Source of the DNA: Ignatzschineria sp. RMDPL8A
GTDB lineage: Bacteria > Pseudomonadota > Gammaproteobacteria > Cardiobacteriales > Wohlfahrtiimonadaceae
Length of the DNA: 64,000 nucleotides
Assembly: GCF_029815055.1 (NCBI RefSeq)
Contig: NZ_JAPPWA010000002.1
Location: 558,001 to 622,000, forward strand
Direction of reading: 5' to 3'
Part shown: in pieces, positions 44,883-54,769 of the stretch
Layout of the letters: each line of letters opens with the position of its first letter
How positions within the stretch are numbered: position 1 is the first letter of the stretch
Notes under the pieces: generated by a model
Told to the model about the DNA's origin: nothing
What the model saw: the letters and a program-made list of their open reading frames with translations, nothing else
Database searches by the model: none
Position numbers and translations under genes: made by a program

Positions 44883-45596
44883 ATGATGACAAGCTCAGAG
44901 CAACACTGTCGCCATGTTGCGATTATTATGGATGGAAATGGGCGCTGGGCTAAGAAAAATAGTCTAGCGCGCACGCTCGGGCATAGAGCCGGGGCGAAGG
45001 CGGTTAAACGGACGGTGAAGGCGGCCATTAAATATGGCGTCGAAGTGCTCACCGTCTATGCTTTTTCAACCGAAAATTGGCGTCGCCCGAAAGATGAAGT
45101 GACATTTTTGATGGATCTTTTCATCAAAACGCTCAATAGTGAATTGAGTGAGCTTGCCGATGCGGGTGTGAAACTTGAGTTTATTGGCGACTTATCAAAA
45201 TTACCTAATGCCGTGCGGGAAAAGCTTCTTGAAGCGAAAGAGAAAACGCAGGATAACGAGACTTTAACGCTCGTGGTTGCCGTTAATTATGGCGGGCGAA
45301 GCGAGATTGTCGAAGCGGTAAAATCGTTGTCGCAATCGGTGATAAATGGTGATATGGCCCTTGATGCAATTGATGAAGCGGCGGTGAACGATCATCTCGC
45401 TCTTTCTGAGCTTCCCGAGGTGGATCTTTTGATTCGCACAAGTGGCGAGCAGCGCCTGAGTAACTTTTTACTCTGGCAACTTGCTTACAGTGAATTTTAT
45501 TTTACCGATGTGCATTGGCCTGATTTTGAAGAGACACATTTTAAAGCCGCTCTCGATGAATATTATTGCCGCGAACGGCGCTACGGGGGCCTATAA
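44883..45596 (+). CDS. uppS: Undecaprenyl diphosphate synthase
   Basis: UppS makes the C55 carrier lipid for peptidoglycan and O-antigen from FPP and IPP. The 237-residue cis-prenyltransferase shows HVAIIMDGNGRWAKK with the catalytic Asp, TVYAFSTENWRRP and the C-terminal DLLIRTSGEQRLSNFLLWQ followed by YSEFYF. A second ATG codon follows the first. It is ten bases from cdsA. Confidence 0.97.
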   Translation: MMTSSEQHCRHVAIIMDGNGRWAKKNSLARTLGHRAGAKAVKRTVKAAIKYGVEVLTVYAFSTENWRRPKDEVTFLMDLFIKTLNSELSELADAGVKLEFIGDLSKLPNAVREKLLEAKEKTQDNETLTLVVAVNYGGRSEIVEAVKSLSQSVINGDMALDAIDEAAVNDHLALSELPEVDLLIRTSGEQRLSNFLLWQLAYSEFYFTDVHWPDFEETHFKAALDEYYCRERRYGGL

Positions 45597-45605
45597 GGAT
45601 AGAGA

Positions 45606-46415
45606 ATGAAAGAACGAATTATTACCGGTGCCATCTTAGTGGCGCTGACATTATTAGCCATTTTGTATCTCCCCTTAACCTCCTTTAGCGGCGTGTTGAT
45701 CATTGTGGGATTAATCGGCATTAGCGAATGGCGCAATATGCTCGGACTCACCGGCACACAAGGCTCGCTCTATTTAGCGGTAAGCTCACTTGTCTTAATT
45801 GGCGTGATGTCGCTCTTTTTCTTTGATCTATACGATCTCCGGGTAGCACTTCAGCCGCTAGCATTTATCTGGCTACTGATGCCATTTTTAATGGTGCTTC
45901 ATTCGCGCCGCCCGATCGGGTTTTTAACCTCGAAGGTATTTCTCATACCCTTTAGCGTGATTTCGCTTCTTGGATTTGTGCTCTCGCTCACCTACCTGAA
46001 AGAGTCCGGTGCGGGGCATCTTATTGCAGTGATTTTCCTTGTGGCGATTGCCGATAGTGGCGCCTATTTTGTCGGGCGTAAATTGGGCCGTACAAAACTT
46101 GCCCCCTCGATTAGTCCGGGTAAAACCGTTGAAGGGGCGCTTGGCGGCATGGTGCTGGCACTTATTTATGCGACGATCGTATTGATGAGCGCGTCATACG
46201 GCGGCATGGATTTAGCGAACGGCTTACTCCTTACCGTCATTGTGGTGGCGGTATCGATCTCAGGGGATCTCTTTGAGAGCGTTGTAAAGCGTCATCGCGG
46301 GATTAAAGATAGCGGTAAACTCCTTCCTGGGCATGGTGGAGTCCTCGATCGAATCGATGCATTAACCGCAGCGGCGCCCGTTGTCGTCAGTGGTATGCTC
46401 TTAATGGGACTTTAA
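45606..46415 (+). CDS. cdsA: Phosphatidate cytidylyltransferase
   Basis: CdsA converts phosphatidic acid and CTP to CDP-diacylglycerol, the precursor of all phospholipids. The 269-residue polytopic protein has about eight hydrophobic helices and the family signature VVKRHRGIKDSGKLLPGHGG followed by VLDRIDA near the C-terminus. GGATAGAG precedes the ATG. Confidence 0.96.
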   Translation: MKERIITGAILVALTLLAILYLPLTSFSGVLIIVGLIGISEWRNMLGLTGTQGSLYLAVSSLVLIGVMSLFFFDLYDLRVALQPLAFIWLLMPFLMVLHSRRPIGFLTSKVFLIPFSVISLLGFVLSLTYLKESGAGHLIAVIFLVAIADSGAYFVGRKLGRTKLAPSISPGKTVEGALGGMVLALIYATIVLMSASYGGMDLANGLLLTVIVVAVSISGDLFESVVKRHRGIKDSGKLLPGHGGVLDRIDALTAAAPVVVSGMLLMGL

Positions 46416-46494
46416 TCGATCGATAGAAAACAAGGCTAGCAGTCGTTTTACGTTTAAGCAGTAATTTTAAGTAGTAACCAATAAAAGAGAGCTC

Positions 46495-47673
46495 ATGAAA
46501 CAGGTTTCGATTTTAGGAGCAACAGGATCCATTGGCGGATCGACGCTCAAAGTGATTCGCAGTAATCCTGAAATATTTGCTGTGCATTCGGTGGTCGCAC
46601 ATAAAAATGTCGATAAGATGTTTTTAATTTGCCAAGAATTTACCCCGAAATATGCGGTGATGAATGATGAAGAAGCGGCGGATGATCTGCGTAAACTCGT
46701 TGCACGCGATGGATTAAAGACTGAAGTTTTAGGTGGTGAAGCGGCGATTGTTTCGCTTGTGAAAGAGCCTGAGATTGATCTTGTGGTTGCGGCGATTGTG
46801 GGCGCAAAAGGCCTTGTTTCGAGTCATGCGGCCGTTCTTGCCGGTAAGCGTATTTTGCTTGCCAATAAAGAGTCGCTCGTCGTCGGCGGTACGCTCTTTA
46901 TGGATGCGGTGAAAAAGCATGGGGCAACGCTTCTTCCGATTGATAGTGAGCACAATGCGCTCTTTCAATGTCTGCCAAAAGATGAGTCGGGCGCGTTTCA
47001 TTTAGAGGGCGTACGTCAGCTGATTTTAACGGCCTCCGGTGGTCCATTTCGCACTTTTTCTAAAGACGATCTTAAAAAAGTTACCCTGCAAGATGCTTTA
47101 AAACACCCGAACTGGGATATGGGTCCGAAAGTGACGATCGATTCTTCGACGTTGATGAATAAAGGGCTCGAGTTTATCGAAGCGCATTTTCTTTTTGATA
47201 TGCCCGCCGAAAAAATTGAGGTGCTTGTGCATCCTGAGAGCATTATTCATTCGCTCGTTGAATACCAAGATGGTAGCTTTTTAGCACAACTTGGTGAAGC
47301 GGATATGGCGATTCCCCTCTCTCATGCGCTTGGCTATCCTGAGCGAGTATTATCGGGAGCGAAACGTCTTGATTTAACTGAGATTGCGACACTTCATTTT
47401 GAAAAGCCGGATCTTGTTCGTTTCCCAGCATTGAGATTAGCGAAAGAGGCATTAAGTGCCGGCGCGCCCCATTTGGTGGCATTAAATGGCGCGAATGAGA
47501 TGATCGTTAATGCTTTTTTAAATGAGATGATTGCCTATCATCAAATTCCTGAATTTTTGGAAACGCTTCTTGAGAGTGTCGAATCCACTGCGCTTGGCAG
47601 TGTGGACGATCTGTTGGCGTACGATTCCTATATTCGCGTTAAAACGCGCGAGTTAATTAAAGAGAGTCTCTAA
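46495..47673 (+). CDS. dxr: 1-deoxy-D-xylulose 5-phosphate reductoisomerase
   Basis: Dxr (IspC) catalyses the committed step of the MEP isoprenoid pathway, making MEP with NADPH. The 392-residue enzyme has the NADPH-binding ILGATGSIGGSTL at the N-terminus, LLANKESLVVGG, the metal ligands in LLPIDSEHNALFQCL, and SSTLMNKGLEFIEAHFLF. AAAGAGAG precedes the ATG. It ends two bases before rseP, so both are coupled. Confidence 0.98.
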   Translation: MKQVSILGATGSIGGSTLKVIRSNPEIFAVHSVVAHKNVDKMFLICQEFTPKYAVMNDEEAADDLRKLVARDGLKTEVLGGEAAIVSLVKEPEIDLVVAAIVGAKGLVSSHAAVLAGKRILLANKESLVVGGTLFMDAVKKHGATLLPIDSEHNALFQCLPKDESGAFHLEGVRQLILTASGGPFRTFSKDDLKKVTLQDALKHPNWDMGPKVTIDSSTLMNKGLEFIEAHFLFDMPAEKIEVLVHPESIIHSLVEYQDGSFLAQLGEADMAIPLSHALGYPERVLSGAKRLDLTEIATLHFEKPDLVRFPALRLAKEALSAGAPHLVALNGANEMIVNAFLNEMIAYHQIPEFLETLLESVESTALGSVDDLLAYDSYIRVKTRELIKESL

Positions 47674-47675
47674 TT

Positions 47676-49103
47676 ATGTTTGAGTGGATTGCATCATTTT
47701 TTAACTCCATCTTCGGATTTATTGTGTTGATGGGCATCTTGGTGACCATCCACGAATTTGGCCATTTTTACGTGGCAAAACGCTTAGGCTTTAAAATTTT
47801 AACCTTCAGAATTGGCTTTGGGAAAGCGGTTTGGAATCGTCATGGAAAGGACGGGGTAAACTATCAGCTCGGGCTGATTCCGCTTGGTGGCTATGTGGAG
47901 ATGCTCGATGAGCGCGCTCATGAGGTGGCTGCAAATGAGATGCATCTCACCTTTAATGCTAAGCCAATTTGGAAGCGTTTTTGTGTGATTGCAGCAGGAC
48001 CAGCAGCCAATATTGTGCTCGCATTTGTGCTTCTTTGGGGGCTCTTTATGTATGGCGTTCCAGCGACAAAACCCTATCTTGGCACGCCAACGGAAAATTC
48101 GATCTTTGCTGAAGCGGGCTTTCAAAACCGCGATCTTGTAACGAGCGTCAACGGTAAAGAGGTAGTAACACTTGATGATTTTGCCATGAAAATGATCGAT
48201 CATTTAAATGGCTCGGGGCAGGCGAATGTGACTGTACTGCGCGATAACCGTTATGAGACGCTCTCGATTGATTTAGCTGAACCGATTAAGCTTGATCGCT
48301 CTGAAAACATCTATCACGTACTTGGGCTTCGCCTCTATCAGCCAGACCTTGCCGATGCTGATATTCCTGCGCGCGTGGGCTTTATTCTCGATGAGAGTTT
48401 AGCGGCCAATAGTGGGATTTTAGTGGGCGATGAGATTGCACAAATTGGCACTGTTCCGGTCAATCATTGGGGCGATCTTGAAAAGGGGCTCAACGCCATT
48501 CGCAATAATCCGGCGGTGAGTCAATTTGAGATCGTGGTCAAACGTGGTGCTCAATTTGTCACACTTCCGGCGAACTTAACGGCAGAGCAGAAAGCCGCGC
48601 AAAAAGAGCTTAAACTTGGGGTTGGCCTTGGCGGCATTACTCTTGAGGATCTGCCTGAATCGATGCAAGCGGAAATTAAGGGAATGGAAGTGACGCCTCA
48701 ATATGGGCCCATTAAAGCACTAAAATATGCGGCGATTAAAACCAAAGATGACTCACTGATGATCTTTAAATTTATCGGTCGGATGATTAAAGGGAGTGTC
48801 AATGTCAATAATATGGCAGGGCCGGTGACGATTGCCGAAGTTGCTGGGAAAACGCTCAATATTGGCGTCGTCTATTTCATTAGTTTGATGGCAATGTTTA
48901 GCATTAACTTAGGGGTGATTAATCTCTTCCCGATTCCTGTTTTAGATGGCGGACGCTTAGTTGGTCTCCTGATCGAAAAGGTGGTCGGGCGCGGTAAAAT
49001 TCCAGAAAAACTCTCGATGATGACGCTTCAATTTGGGGCGATGCTAGTTCTCTTTTTTATGGGCTTTGTGATTTTAAATGATATTTTTCAATATATCCCT
49101 TAG
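47676..49103 (+). CDS. rseP: Site-2 protease RseP
   Basis: RseP is the zinc intramembrane protease that cleaves RseA to free sigma-E, and also clears signal peptides. The 475-residue protein has HEFGH in the first helix, two periplasmic PDZ domains (about 115-200 and 215-310), and the third zinc ligand in INLFPIPVLDGGRLVGLL. It is some 25 residues longer than E. coli RseP, mostly in and after the second PDZ. It precedes bamA with a 304-base gap that holds hairpins and a promoter. Confidence 0.96.
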   Translation: MFEWIASFFNSIFGFIVLMGILVTIHEFGHFYVAKRLGFKILTFRIGFGKAVWNRHGKDGVNYQLGLIPLGGYVEMLDERAHEVAANEMHLTFNAKPIWKRFCVIAAGPAANIVLAFVLLWGLFMYGVPATKPYLGTPTENSIFAEAGFQNRDLVTSVNGKEVVTLDDFAMKMIDHLNGSGQANVTVLRDNRYETLSIDLAEPIKLDRSENIYHVLGLRLYQPDLADADIPARVGFILDESLAANSGILVGDEIAQIGTVPVNHWGDLEKGLNAIRNNPAVSQFEIVVKRGAQFVTLPANLTAEQKAAQKELKLGVGLGGITLEDLPESMQAEIKGMEVTPQYGPIKALKYAAIKTKDDSLMIFKFIGRMIKGSVNVNNMAGPVTIAEVAGKTLNIGVVYFISLMAMFSINLGVINLFPIPVLDGGRLVGLLIEKVVGRGKIPEKLSMMTLQFGAMLVLFFMGFVILNDIFQYIP

Positions 49104-49407
49104 CTATTGTTGAGCAATAGCTGACACCTGCTAAGATTTGAATCTCAGGTAGCACTATAATGATTGATAGGCGTGCAAGCCTTGATTGAAAGAGCCAGCC
49201 ATGACGGCGTTTAAGTGGGAAGGGCGGTGAGTTTGGAATCTTTTTGCCCTTAATATCCGCTTTAGAGTATACTTAAACAGTTTAAAGTAAATAAAAGAAG
49301 CGCTTCCGATAGGAGAGGATTCTTATTGAGAAGACGCAAAAATAGTCTGAGATCCCCGAAAAATAGGGCGATCTTAATGTTTAACCCGTTGAACAGATTG
49401 AGCGAGC
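49104..49407 (+). other. rseP-bamA intergenic region with two hairpins and a promoter
   Basis: No gene is visible. AGCTATTG (49102-49109) pairs with CAATAGCT (49115-49122) at the rseP stop, and just downstream ACCTG-CTA-AGATT pairs with AATCT-C-AGGT (about 49126-49152). Neither is followed by a T-tract, so they may protect the 3' end of the rseP message or regulate read-through rather than terminate. A promoter (annotated separately) follows, then a leader of about 130 bases before bamA. Confidence 0.55.
49244..49273 (+). promoter_or_regulatory. Candidate sigma-70 promoter for bamA
   Basis: TTGCCC (49244-49249) and TATACT (49268-49273) with an 18-base spacer. A sigma-E-type GGAACTT/TCTAA pair, often found before bamA, was not convincing here. 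Confidence 0.55.
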
Positions 49408-51756
49408 ATGTTTCCACGTAAATTACATACAATTCTCTTCTCGTCGGTCTTACTCTTATCCGGAGTGAGCTACTCTCAAGATTATCAAGTCAATGATGTT
49501 CGCGTCGATGGACTTGAGCAACTCGAGCCTGGCGTCGTTTTTGCTGCGATGGGGGTAGATCCCGCTGATCGCACCTACCGTGGTAATACGCAAGCGCTCA
49601 TTCAAAGACTCTACGCCACCGATCTTTTTGAAGATATCAAAATCGGCCGCAATGGCAATAAACTCATTGTGACGGTGAAAGAGTTCCCGATCATCGATGA
49701 AGTGGTGCTTGAGGGCAATAAAGACCTTAAAGATAAACAGATTAAAGATGTGCTTTCGAGCATGAATCTAGCGCCGGGTCGCAGTTATAGCCCTGCTAAA
49801 ATTCAGCTGATGCGCAACCAACTTCTAAAAGTGTATGAAACCCGCGGGAAATATCACGTCAAAGTCGATGTGGTTGAGAAAAAACTCCCCCGTAATCGTG
49901 TGCGCGTGATCTTCAAAATCTCGGAAGGGAAAACCGCTAAAATCCGTGAAATTAACTTCATCGGCAATAACTCCATTAGCGATCGCAAACTGCGCAATCA
50001 GATGGGGACCAAGGTTTCGAGCTTCAAAACCATTTTAAGCGGTGGTGATAAATATAATCCGGTCACTATCGATCAAGATTTAGAAAAAATTAACGAGTTT
50101 TATCAAAATCGTGGCTTCTTAAAAGTAAACGTCGGTTATTCATTTGCGACGGTGAGCCAAGATCGTGAAGATATGCACGTGGATATCCATGTTGATGAAG
50201 GCGAGCGCTATCGTTTTGCCGGCGTTGATGTGGTGGGCAATACCATTATCGATAAAGAAGAGTTACTGAAACTCGTTGAGATCGAGTCCGGTAAGCTCTA
50301 TAAGAAATCTGATGTGGATGATGCGGTTAAAGCAATTAGCGACCGTCTTGGAAATGATGGCTATGCGCTTGCGCGTGTGAACGCGATTCCAACCATCGAT
50401 GAAGAGAATAAAACCGTCAGTTTTGCCTTTGCCGTTGATGGTGGGGACCGCTCCTATGTTCGCCGAATTAACGTTGTGGGAAATAGCCGTACTCAAGATG
50501 CGGTGTTCCGCCGTGAAATGCGCCAGATGGAAGGCTCTCCTTTTGCCACCAATGATATCGAGCGTTCGCGCGTTCGTATTCAGCGTTTGCCACACATTGA
50601 AGCCGTGGACGTTCAGACCGAGCAGGTGAGCAACGATGAAGTTGATTTAACCTATAAAGTGAAAGAGCGTAGCGCGGGATCGGTGCAATTTGGGGTGAGC
50701 TATGGCCAGGATTCTAAATTCGGAATCATGGCGGGCTTTAATCAGCCAAACTTCATGGGGACCGGACACGATTTAAGTGTCAATGCGGAAACCGACAAGA
50801 GTGGGCAAACCTTCTCAATCGGCTACACCGACCCATACTTCACCAATAACGGTCTAAGCCTTGGGATCGAGCTTCAATACAGCAAACGTAAGCATGACTG
50901 GGACGATACCGGTAACTATATCGCCGATGGATATAGTGCGATGCTCAAACTCGGTTATCCATTAACGGAATACACCTCACTGAGCGGAGGGATTGGTTAT
51001 GAGCGTTTAAGCTTAAGCACAACGCCTGAATCACCGTGGGAAATTACCGAGATGCTAAGTGGTAAATCGTGTGTTCGTGATCCTAGAGATCCTGGGATTT
51101 GTGATCGTGATTTAACGCCACGTTATAAAGATCGCCGGAATCTCTATCGTTTCCGCTTTGGAATCGACCGAGACACCCGTGACCGTACCGTCTTTGCAAC
51201 CTCAGGGACCTACAACTACGCAGGCATCAACGGAACGCTTCCCGGATCGAAAGATAAATTCTACAAATTAATGTATAGCCATAAGAGCTATTTCACCCCA
51301 TTTACCGATGACGATAACTTCGTATTAGCGCTAAGCGCCGACGTTGCTGCCGGTTACGGATATGGCGGAACCGATGGTCTCCCATTTTATGAAAACTTCT
51401 ACGCTGGCGGGATTGGCTCGGTACGTGGATTTAGAAGCAGCTCGCTTGGTCCTCGCTTTTCAAATAATGACTCGCGCGGGGGTGCAATGCGCATCAATGG
51501 AACCGCTGAGTTAGTGATGAAAGTGCCCGGTCTAGAAGATAATAACAATCTTCGCTGGAGCGCTTTTATTGACGCGGGACAGGTCTTTAATAAACCGGGC
51601 GATTATGATCTTGGCGATCTTCGCTATTCCGCAGGGTTAAGCCTTTCATGGTTATCACCATTAGGGCCACTTAACTTTGCTTACTCAACGCCGCTAAACG
51701 ATAAAGAGCGTGACAAGAAACAGCGCTTCCAATTCACCATTGGATTCCCATTCTAA
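49408..51756 (+). CDS. bamA: Outer membrane protein assembly factor BamA
   Basis: BamA is the essential outer-membrane core of the machine that inserts beta-barrel proteins. The 782-residue precursor has a signal peptide (about 1-23, LLLSGVSYSQ), five POTRA domains (about 25-425) and a 16-strand barrel with the conserved SVRGFRSSSLGPR lid-lock motif (V/IRGF) near residue 675. The chain ends in a typical C-terminal beta signal with terminal Phe (FTIGFPF). An Asp/Arg-rich loop with a Cys pair (SCVRDPRDPGICDRD) lies near residue 555, a plausible surface loop 4 disulfide as in E. coli. Its ribosome-binding site is weak. skp follows. Confidence 0.98.
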   Translation: MFPRKLHTILFSSVLLLSGVSYSQDYQVNDVRVDGLEQLEPGVVFAAMGVDPADRTYRGNTQALIQRLYATDLFEDIKIGRNGNKLIVTVKEFPIIDEVVLEGNKDLKDKQIKDVLSSMNLAPGRSYSPAKIQLMRNQLLKVYETRGKYHVKVDVVEKKLPRNRVRVIFKISEGKTAKIREINFIGNNSISDRKLRNQMGTKVSSFKTILSGGDKYNPVTIDQDLEKINEFYQNRGFLKVNVGYSFATVSQDREDMHVDIHVDEGERYRFAGVDVVGNTIIDKEELLKLVEIESGKLYKKSDVDDAVKAISDRLGNDGYALARVNAIPTIDEENKTVSFAFAVDGGDRSYVRRINVVGNSRTQDAVFRREMRQMEGSPFATNDIERSRVRIQRLPHIEAVDVQTEQVSNDEVDLTYKVKERSAGSVQFGVSYGQDSKFGIMAGFNQPNFMGTGHDLSVNAETDKSGQTFSIGYTDPYFTNNGLSLGIELQYSKRKHDWDDTGNYIADGYSAMLKLGYPLTEYTSLSGGIGYERLSLSTTPESPWEITEMLSGKSCVRDPRDPGICDRDLTPRYKDRRNLYRFRFGIDRDTRDRTVFATSGTYNYAGINGTLPGSKDKFYKLMYSHKSYFTPFTDDDNFVLALSADVAAGYGYGGTDGLPFYENFYAGGIGSVRGFRSSSLGPRFSNNDSRGGAMRINGTAELVMKVPGLEDNNNLRWSAFIDAGQVFNKPGDYDLGDLRYSAGLSLSWLSPLGPLNFAYSTPLNDKERDKKQRFQFTIGFPF

Positions 51757-51790
51757 TCAAGGTGTTTATCATTTGGCACAAGGAGAGGGT

Positions 51791-52474
51791 ATGAACCGTT
51801 TGCATCGATTGACAGTTGTCACGATCACATTGCTATTTAGCCTATTTCTCGGGAGCCATGCGCTCGCGGAAGAGGCGGTGATGAGTGATCAAGGTGAGGC
51901 GGTACCCTCTTTAAATGATGCGGATAATGCCCAGAAAAGCGATAAGGCGGAAAAACCTGAGCCGACGAAAACACTTCCGAAGCGAAATAGTGCTACAAAA
52001 GATCCGCTAGGATCGGAACAAAATGGCATTGTCAAAGTCGGTGTGGTCGATACGCATCTCCTGCTTGAGCGTTACGCACAGATTAAAAACGTCAACGATA
52101 TTTTAGATAAAGAGCTCTTCCCGCTCTATGAATCGCTCCGCAAAAAAGAGAGTGAATTACTGCGTTTGCGGGAAGAACTCCGCTTTGATCGCGAAGAGAA
52201 TGAACAGCGCAATCTTGAGCGTTCCATCACCAATCTCCAGCGTGAGCTTGAGCGGATGAGTGAAGATTTCCGTCAGGAAGCGAACCTTCGTAAAAATGAA
52301 GAGCTCTACAAAATTCAGAAAACCATTAACAACGCTATTCTCGATTATGCCAATCGTAATAACTACGATTTGATCATTGAGTATGGCTTAATCTATTCAA
52401 AAGAGGAGCTCAATATTACCGGGCAAATCTTGGAAGAATTGATCAACAAAGAAGAAACGAATGAAACTAAGTGA
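51791..52474 (+). CDS. skp: OmpH/Skp family periplasmic chaperone, extended
   Basis: Skp holds unfolded outer-membrane proteins in a trimeric cage between SecYEG and BamA. I start it at the ATG at 51791, preceded by AGGAGAGGGT, which exposes a signal peptide (about 1-26, ending in HALA); an in-frame start at 51710 lies inside bamA. The OmpH domain begins near residue 75 with [15 protein letters not shown] and continues as a long coiled coil. Between signal and domain lies about 50 residues of Asp/Lys/Pro-rich, probably disordered sequence not present in E. coli Skp (161 aa; this one has 227). It overlaps lpxD by 14 bases. Confidence 0.92.
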   Translation: MNRLHRLTVVTITLLFSLFLGSHALAEEAVMSDQGEAVPSLNDADNAQKSDKAEKPEPTKTLPKRNSATKDPLGSEQNGIVKVGVVDTHLLLERYAQIKNVNDILDKELFPLYESLRKKESELLRLREELRFDREENEQRNLERSITNLQRELERMSEDFRQEANLRKNEELYKIQKTINNAILDYANRNNYDLIIEYGLIYSKEELNITGQILEELINKEETNETK

Positions 52475-53507
52475 AATTTTCCAGCACCTTATTGATTCCG
52501 GCCTAGACGCGACATTAGTAGGGGAGGCTGACATCGAAATTAACGGTCTTTCGACCCTTCAGCACGGTAAAAAAGGCACCATCTCCTTTTTAAATAATCC
52601 ACGCTATCGCAAGTTTTTAGAAGAGAGTGATGCGAGCGCCATTTTAGTCAATGAGCGAAACGCTGACGCGGTATCAGGAAGCGCCATTGTGTGCGATGAA
52701 ACGCACGAAGCGTGGGCTCATATTGCTGAGCTTTTCGATCATGATTATCAATCTTTTAAAGAGACGCACGAAACGGCGGTCATCCATGAAACGGCGAAGG
52801 TCGATCCTACGGCGGTGATTGGCGCGTATGCGGTGATCGGGGCGAATACAACCATCGGTGCGGGAACCTATATCGATTCCCATTGCGTGGTTGAACAAGA
52901 TGTCACCATCGGAAAGGATTGTTATCTATTTTCCCATGCGGTCGTTCGTTACGGCTGTGTGTTAGGGGATCGTGTGGTACTTCACCCTCATGCGGTAATC
53001 GGCGCAGAAGGCTTCGGTTTTGCGCGCACGCGTAAGGGCTACATCAAAGTGGCTCAAATTGGACGTGTAGTGCTTCATGATGATGTGGATATCGGATCAG
53101 GCACTTCTGTGGATCGTGGCGCGATTGAAGATACGGTGATTGGTAAAGGCTCAAAACTTGATAACCATGTTCAAATTGGGCATAACTGTGTGATCGGCGA
53201 GCATACCGTTGTGGCGGGCTATACCGGCATTGCAGGATCAACAACGATTGGTAATAACGCAATTATCGCCGGAGGTGTAGGCATTAATGGCCACATCAAT
53301 ATTGAAGATGGCGTGATTGTCACCGGTGGAACAAAAGTATCGCATTCGCTCAAAAAAGGGCACTCCTATTCATCGCCTGCGCCCATTATGGAAACGCGCG
53401 ATTGGCTGGTGAATTCGGCGCGCATTAAGCGTCTTGGAGATCTATTTGATCGAGTGAAAGAATTAGAAAAACAATTAGAAAAACAATTGAAAGAGAAAGA
53501 GAAGTAA
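52461..53507 (+). CDS. lpxD: UDP-3-O-(3-hydroxyacyl)glucosamine N-acyltransferase
   Basis: LpxD adds the second acyl chain in lipid A synthesis. The 348-residue protein has the uridine-binding N-terminal domain ([23 protein letters not shown]), the left-handed beta helix of hexapeptide repeats (about 105-300), and the catalytic histidine in [17 protein letters not shown]. The C-terminus ends in a Lys/Glu/Gln heptad-like helix made of a short near-repeat ([16 protein letters not shown]), longer than usual. Confidence 0.97.
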   Translation: MKLSEIFQHLIDSGLDATLVGEADIEINGLSTLQHGKKGTISFLNNPRYRKFLEESDASAILVNERNADAVSGSAIVCDETHEAWAHIAELFDHDYQSFKETHETAVIHETAKVDPTAVIGAYAVIGANTTIGAGTYIDSHCVVEQDVTIGKDCYLFSHAVVRYGCVLGDRVVLHPHAVIGAEGFGFARTRKGYIKVAQIGRVVLHDDVDIGSGTSVDRGAIEDTVIGKGSKLDNHVQIGHNCVIGEHTVVAGYTGIAGSTTIGNNAIIAGGVGINGHINIEDGVIVTGGTKVSHSLKKGHSYSSPAPIMETRDWLVNSARIKRLGDLFDRVKELEKQLEKQLKEKEK

Positions 53508-53511
53508 ATAA

Positions 53512-53979
53512 ATGGCTACAAACGACAATAAAGTGATTGATATTAACGAAATCATGAAGTTTCTTCCCCATCGTTATCCGTTTTTAATGATCGACCGAGT
53601 GATCGATTATGAACCGATGGGTGAGTTACACGCGATTAAAAATGTAACGTATAACGAGCCATTTTTCCAAGGGCACTTCCCAGTTAAACCGATTATGCCA
53701 GGGGTATTAATCCTAGAAGCGCTTGCGCAAGCAACGGGCATTTTAGGCTTTAAATCGATGGAAGATCCGGATGCAACCGATGACACGATCTACTATTTCG
53801 TTGGCATTGATAAGGCGCGTTTCCGCCGTCCTGTTGAGCCGGGCGATCAATTAGATCTTCGCGTTAAATTTATCAAAGCAAAACGCGGAATTTGGGCCTT
53901 TGAAGGCAAAGCGTATGTCGATGGACAAGTGGTTTGCCAGGCAGAAATCATGTGTACACGACGTGAGGCGTTTGATTAA
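53512..53979 (+). CDS. fabZ: (3R)-hydroxyacyl-ACP dehydratase FabZ
   Basis: FabZ dehydrates 3-hydroxyacyl-ACP in fatty-acid elongation and competes with LpxA for substrate. The 155-residue hot-dog-fold protein has [13 protein letters not shown], the catalytic His in [20 protein letters not shown] with the Glu, and the typical [10 protein letters not shown]. It lies four bases after lpxD and one base before lpxA. Confidence 0.97.
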   Translation: MATNDNKVIDINEIMKFLPHRYPFLMIDRVIDYEPMGELHAIKNVTYNEPFFQGHFPVKPIMPGVLILEALAQATGILGFKSMEDPDATDDTIYYFVGIDKARFRRPVEPGDQLDLRVKFIKAKRGIWAFEGKAYVDGQVVCQAEIMCTRREAFD

Positions 53980-53980
53980 T

Positions 53981-54769
53981 ATGACACAAGGAAACATTCA
54001 TCCCACCGCGATTATCGACGAAACGGCTGAACTCCACGAGAGCGTCATTGTTGGGCCTTACTGCATTGTTGGGCCGAATGTGAAAATTGGCGCGCGTACC
54101 GAGCTCAAAGCCCACGTTGTAATCCAAGGACCGACGACAATTGGGGAAGATAATGTCTTTTTCCAATTCTCTTCCATTGGTGATGTGCCACAGGATAAAA
54201 AATATAAAGAGGGCGATCAAGTCTTCTTAGAGATTGGCGATCGCAACACGATTCGTGAATATGTGAGCATTAGCCGTGGAACTATCCAAGACCAAGGCTA
54301 TACTAAGCTTGGCGATGATAACTGGATCATGGCAACTTGCCACATTGCCCACGACTGCATCGTCGGATCGCGCACTATTTTCGCAAATGGTGCTTCGCTT
54401 GCCGGTCACGCGGTAATTGAAGACGATGTGATTTTAGGCGGATATACCATGGTGTATCAGCGTTGTCGCGTGGGTCAAGGGGCGATTACCGGCTTCTCAT
54501 CAGGAATTCATCGCGATGTGCCACCTTTAATTACAGCGGCCGGATATCGCGCAGCGCCTGCTGGCATTAACGCCGAAGGAATGCGTCGTCGCGGTTTTTC
54601 AAGTGATGCGATTCGCGCCACGAAAAATGCCTATCGCGCCCTTTATCGTAAAGATTTAAGTTTGGATGATGCCATTGTGGAAATTGAAGCGATTGCCAAA
54701 GAGCATCCCCATTTAGATCATTTCATTGAGTTTTTACGTGCAGAGAGTGATCGTGGAATCGTCCGCTAA
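53981..54769 (+). CDS. lpxA: UDP-N-acetylglucosamine acyltransferase
   Basis: LpxA starts lipid A synthesis by acylating UDP-GlcNAc with 3-hydroxyacyl-ACP. The 262-residue beta-helix protein begins MTQGNIHPTAIIDETAEL; the catalytic His is in TCHIAHDCIVGSRT, and VYQRCRVGQGAITGFSSGIHRDVPP is the helix-cap transition. I chose the ATG at 53981, just after the fabZ stop, instead of an in-frame start at 53900 inside fabZ. Confidence 0.97.
   Translation: MTQGNIHPTAIIDETAELHESVIVGPYCIVGPNVKIGARTELKAHVVIQGPTTIGEDNVFFQFSSIGDVPQDKKYKEGDQVFLEIGDRNTIREYVSISRGTIQDQGYTKLGDDNWIMATCHIAHDCIVGSRTIFANGASLAGHAVIEDDVILGGYTMVYQRCRVGQGAITGFSSGIHRDVPPLITAAGYRAAPAGINAEGMRRRGFSSDAIRATKNAYRALYRKDLSLDDAIVEIEAIAKEHPHLDHFIEFLRAESDRGIVR

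Noticed and set aside
49377-49421. Short leader peptide frame upstream of bamA (ATG at 49377)
   Set aside because: Only 14 codons, no ribosome-binding site, out of frame with and overlapping the bamA start; no sign of attenuation.
51710-51790. Longer Skp beginning inside bamA
   Set aside because: It would place 27 polar residues before the signal peptide, and the ATG at 51791 has a far better ribosome-binding site.
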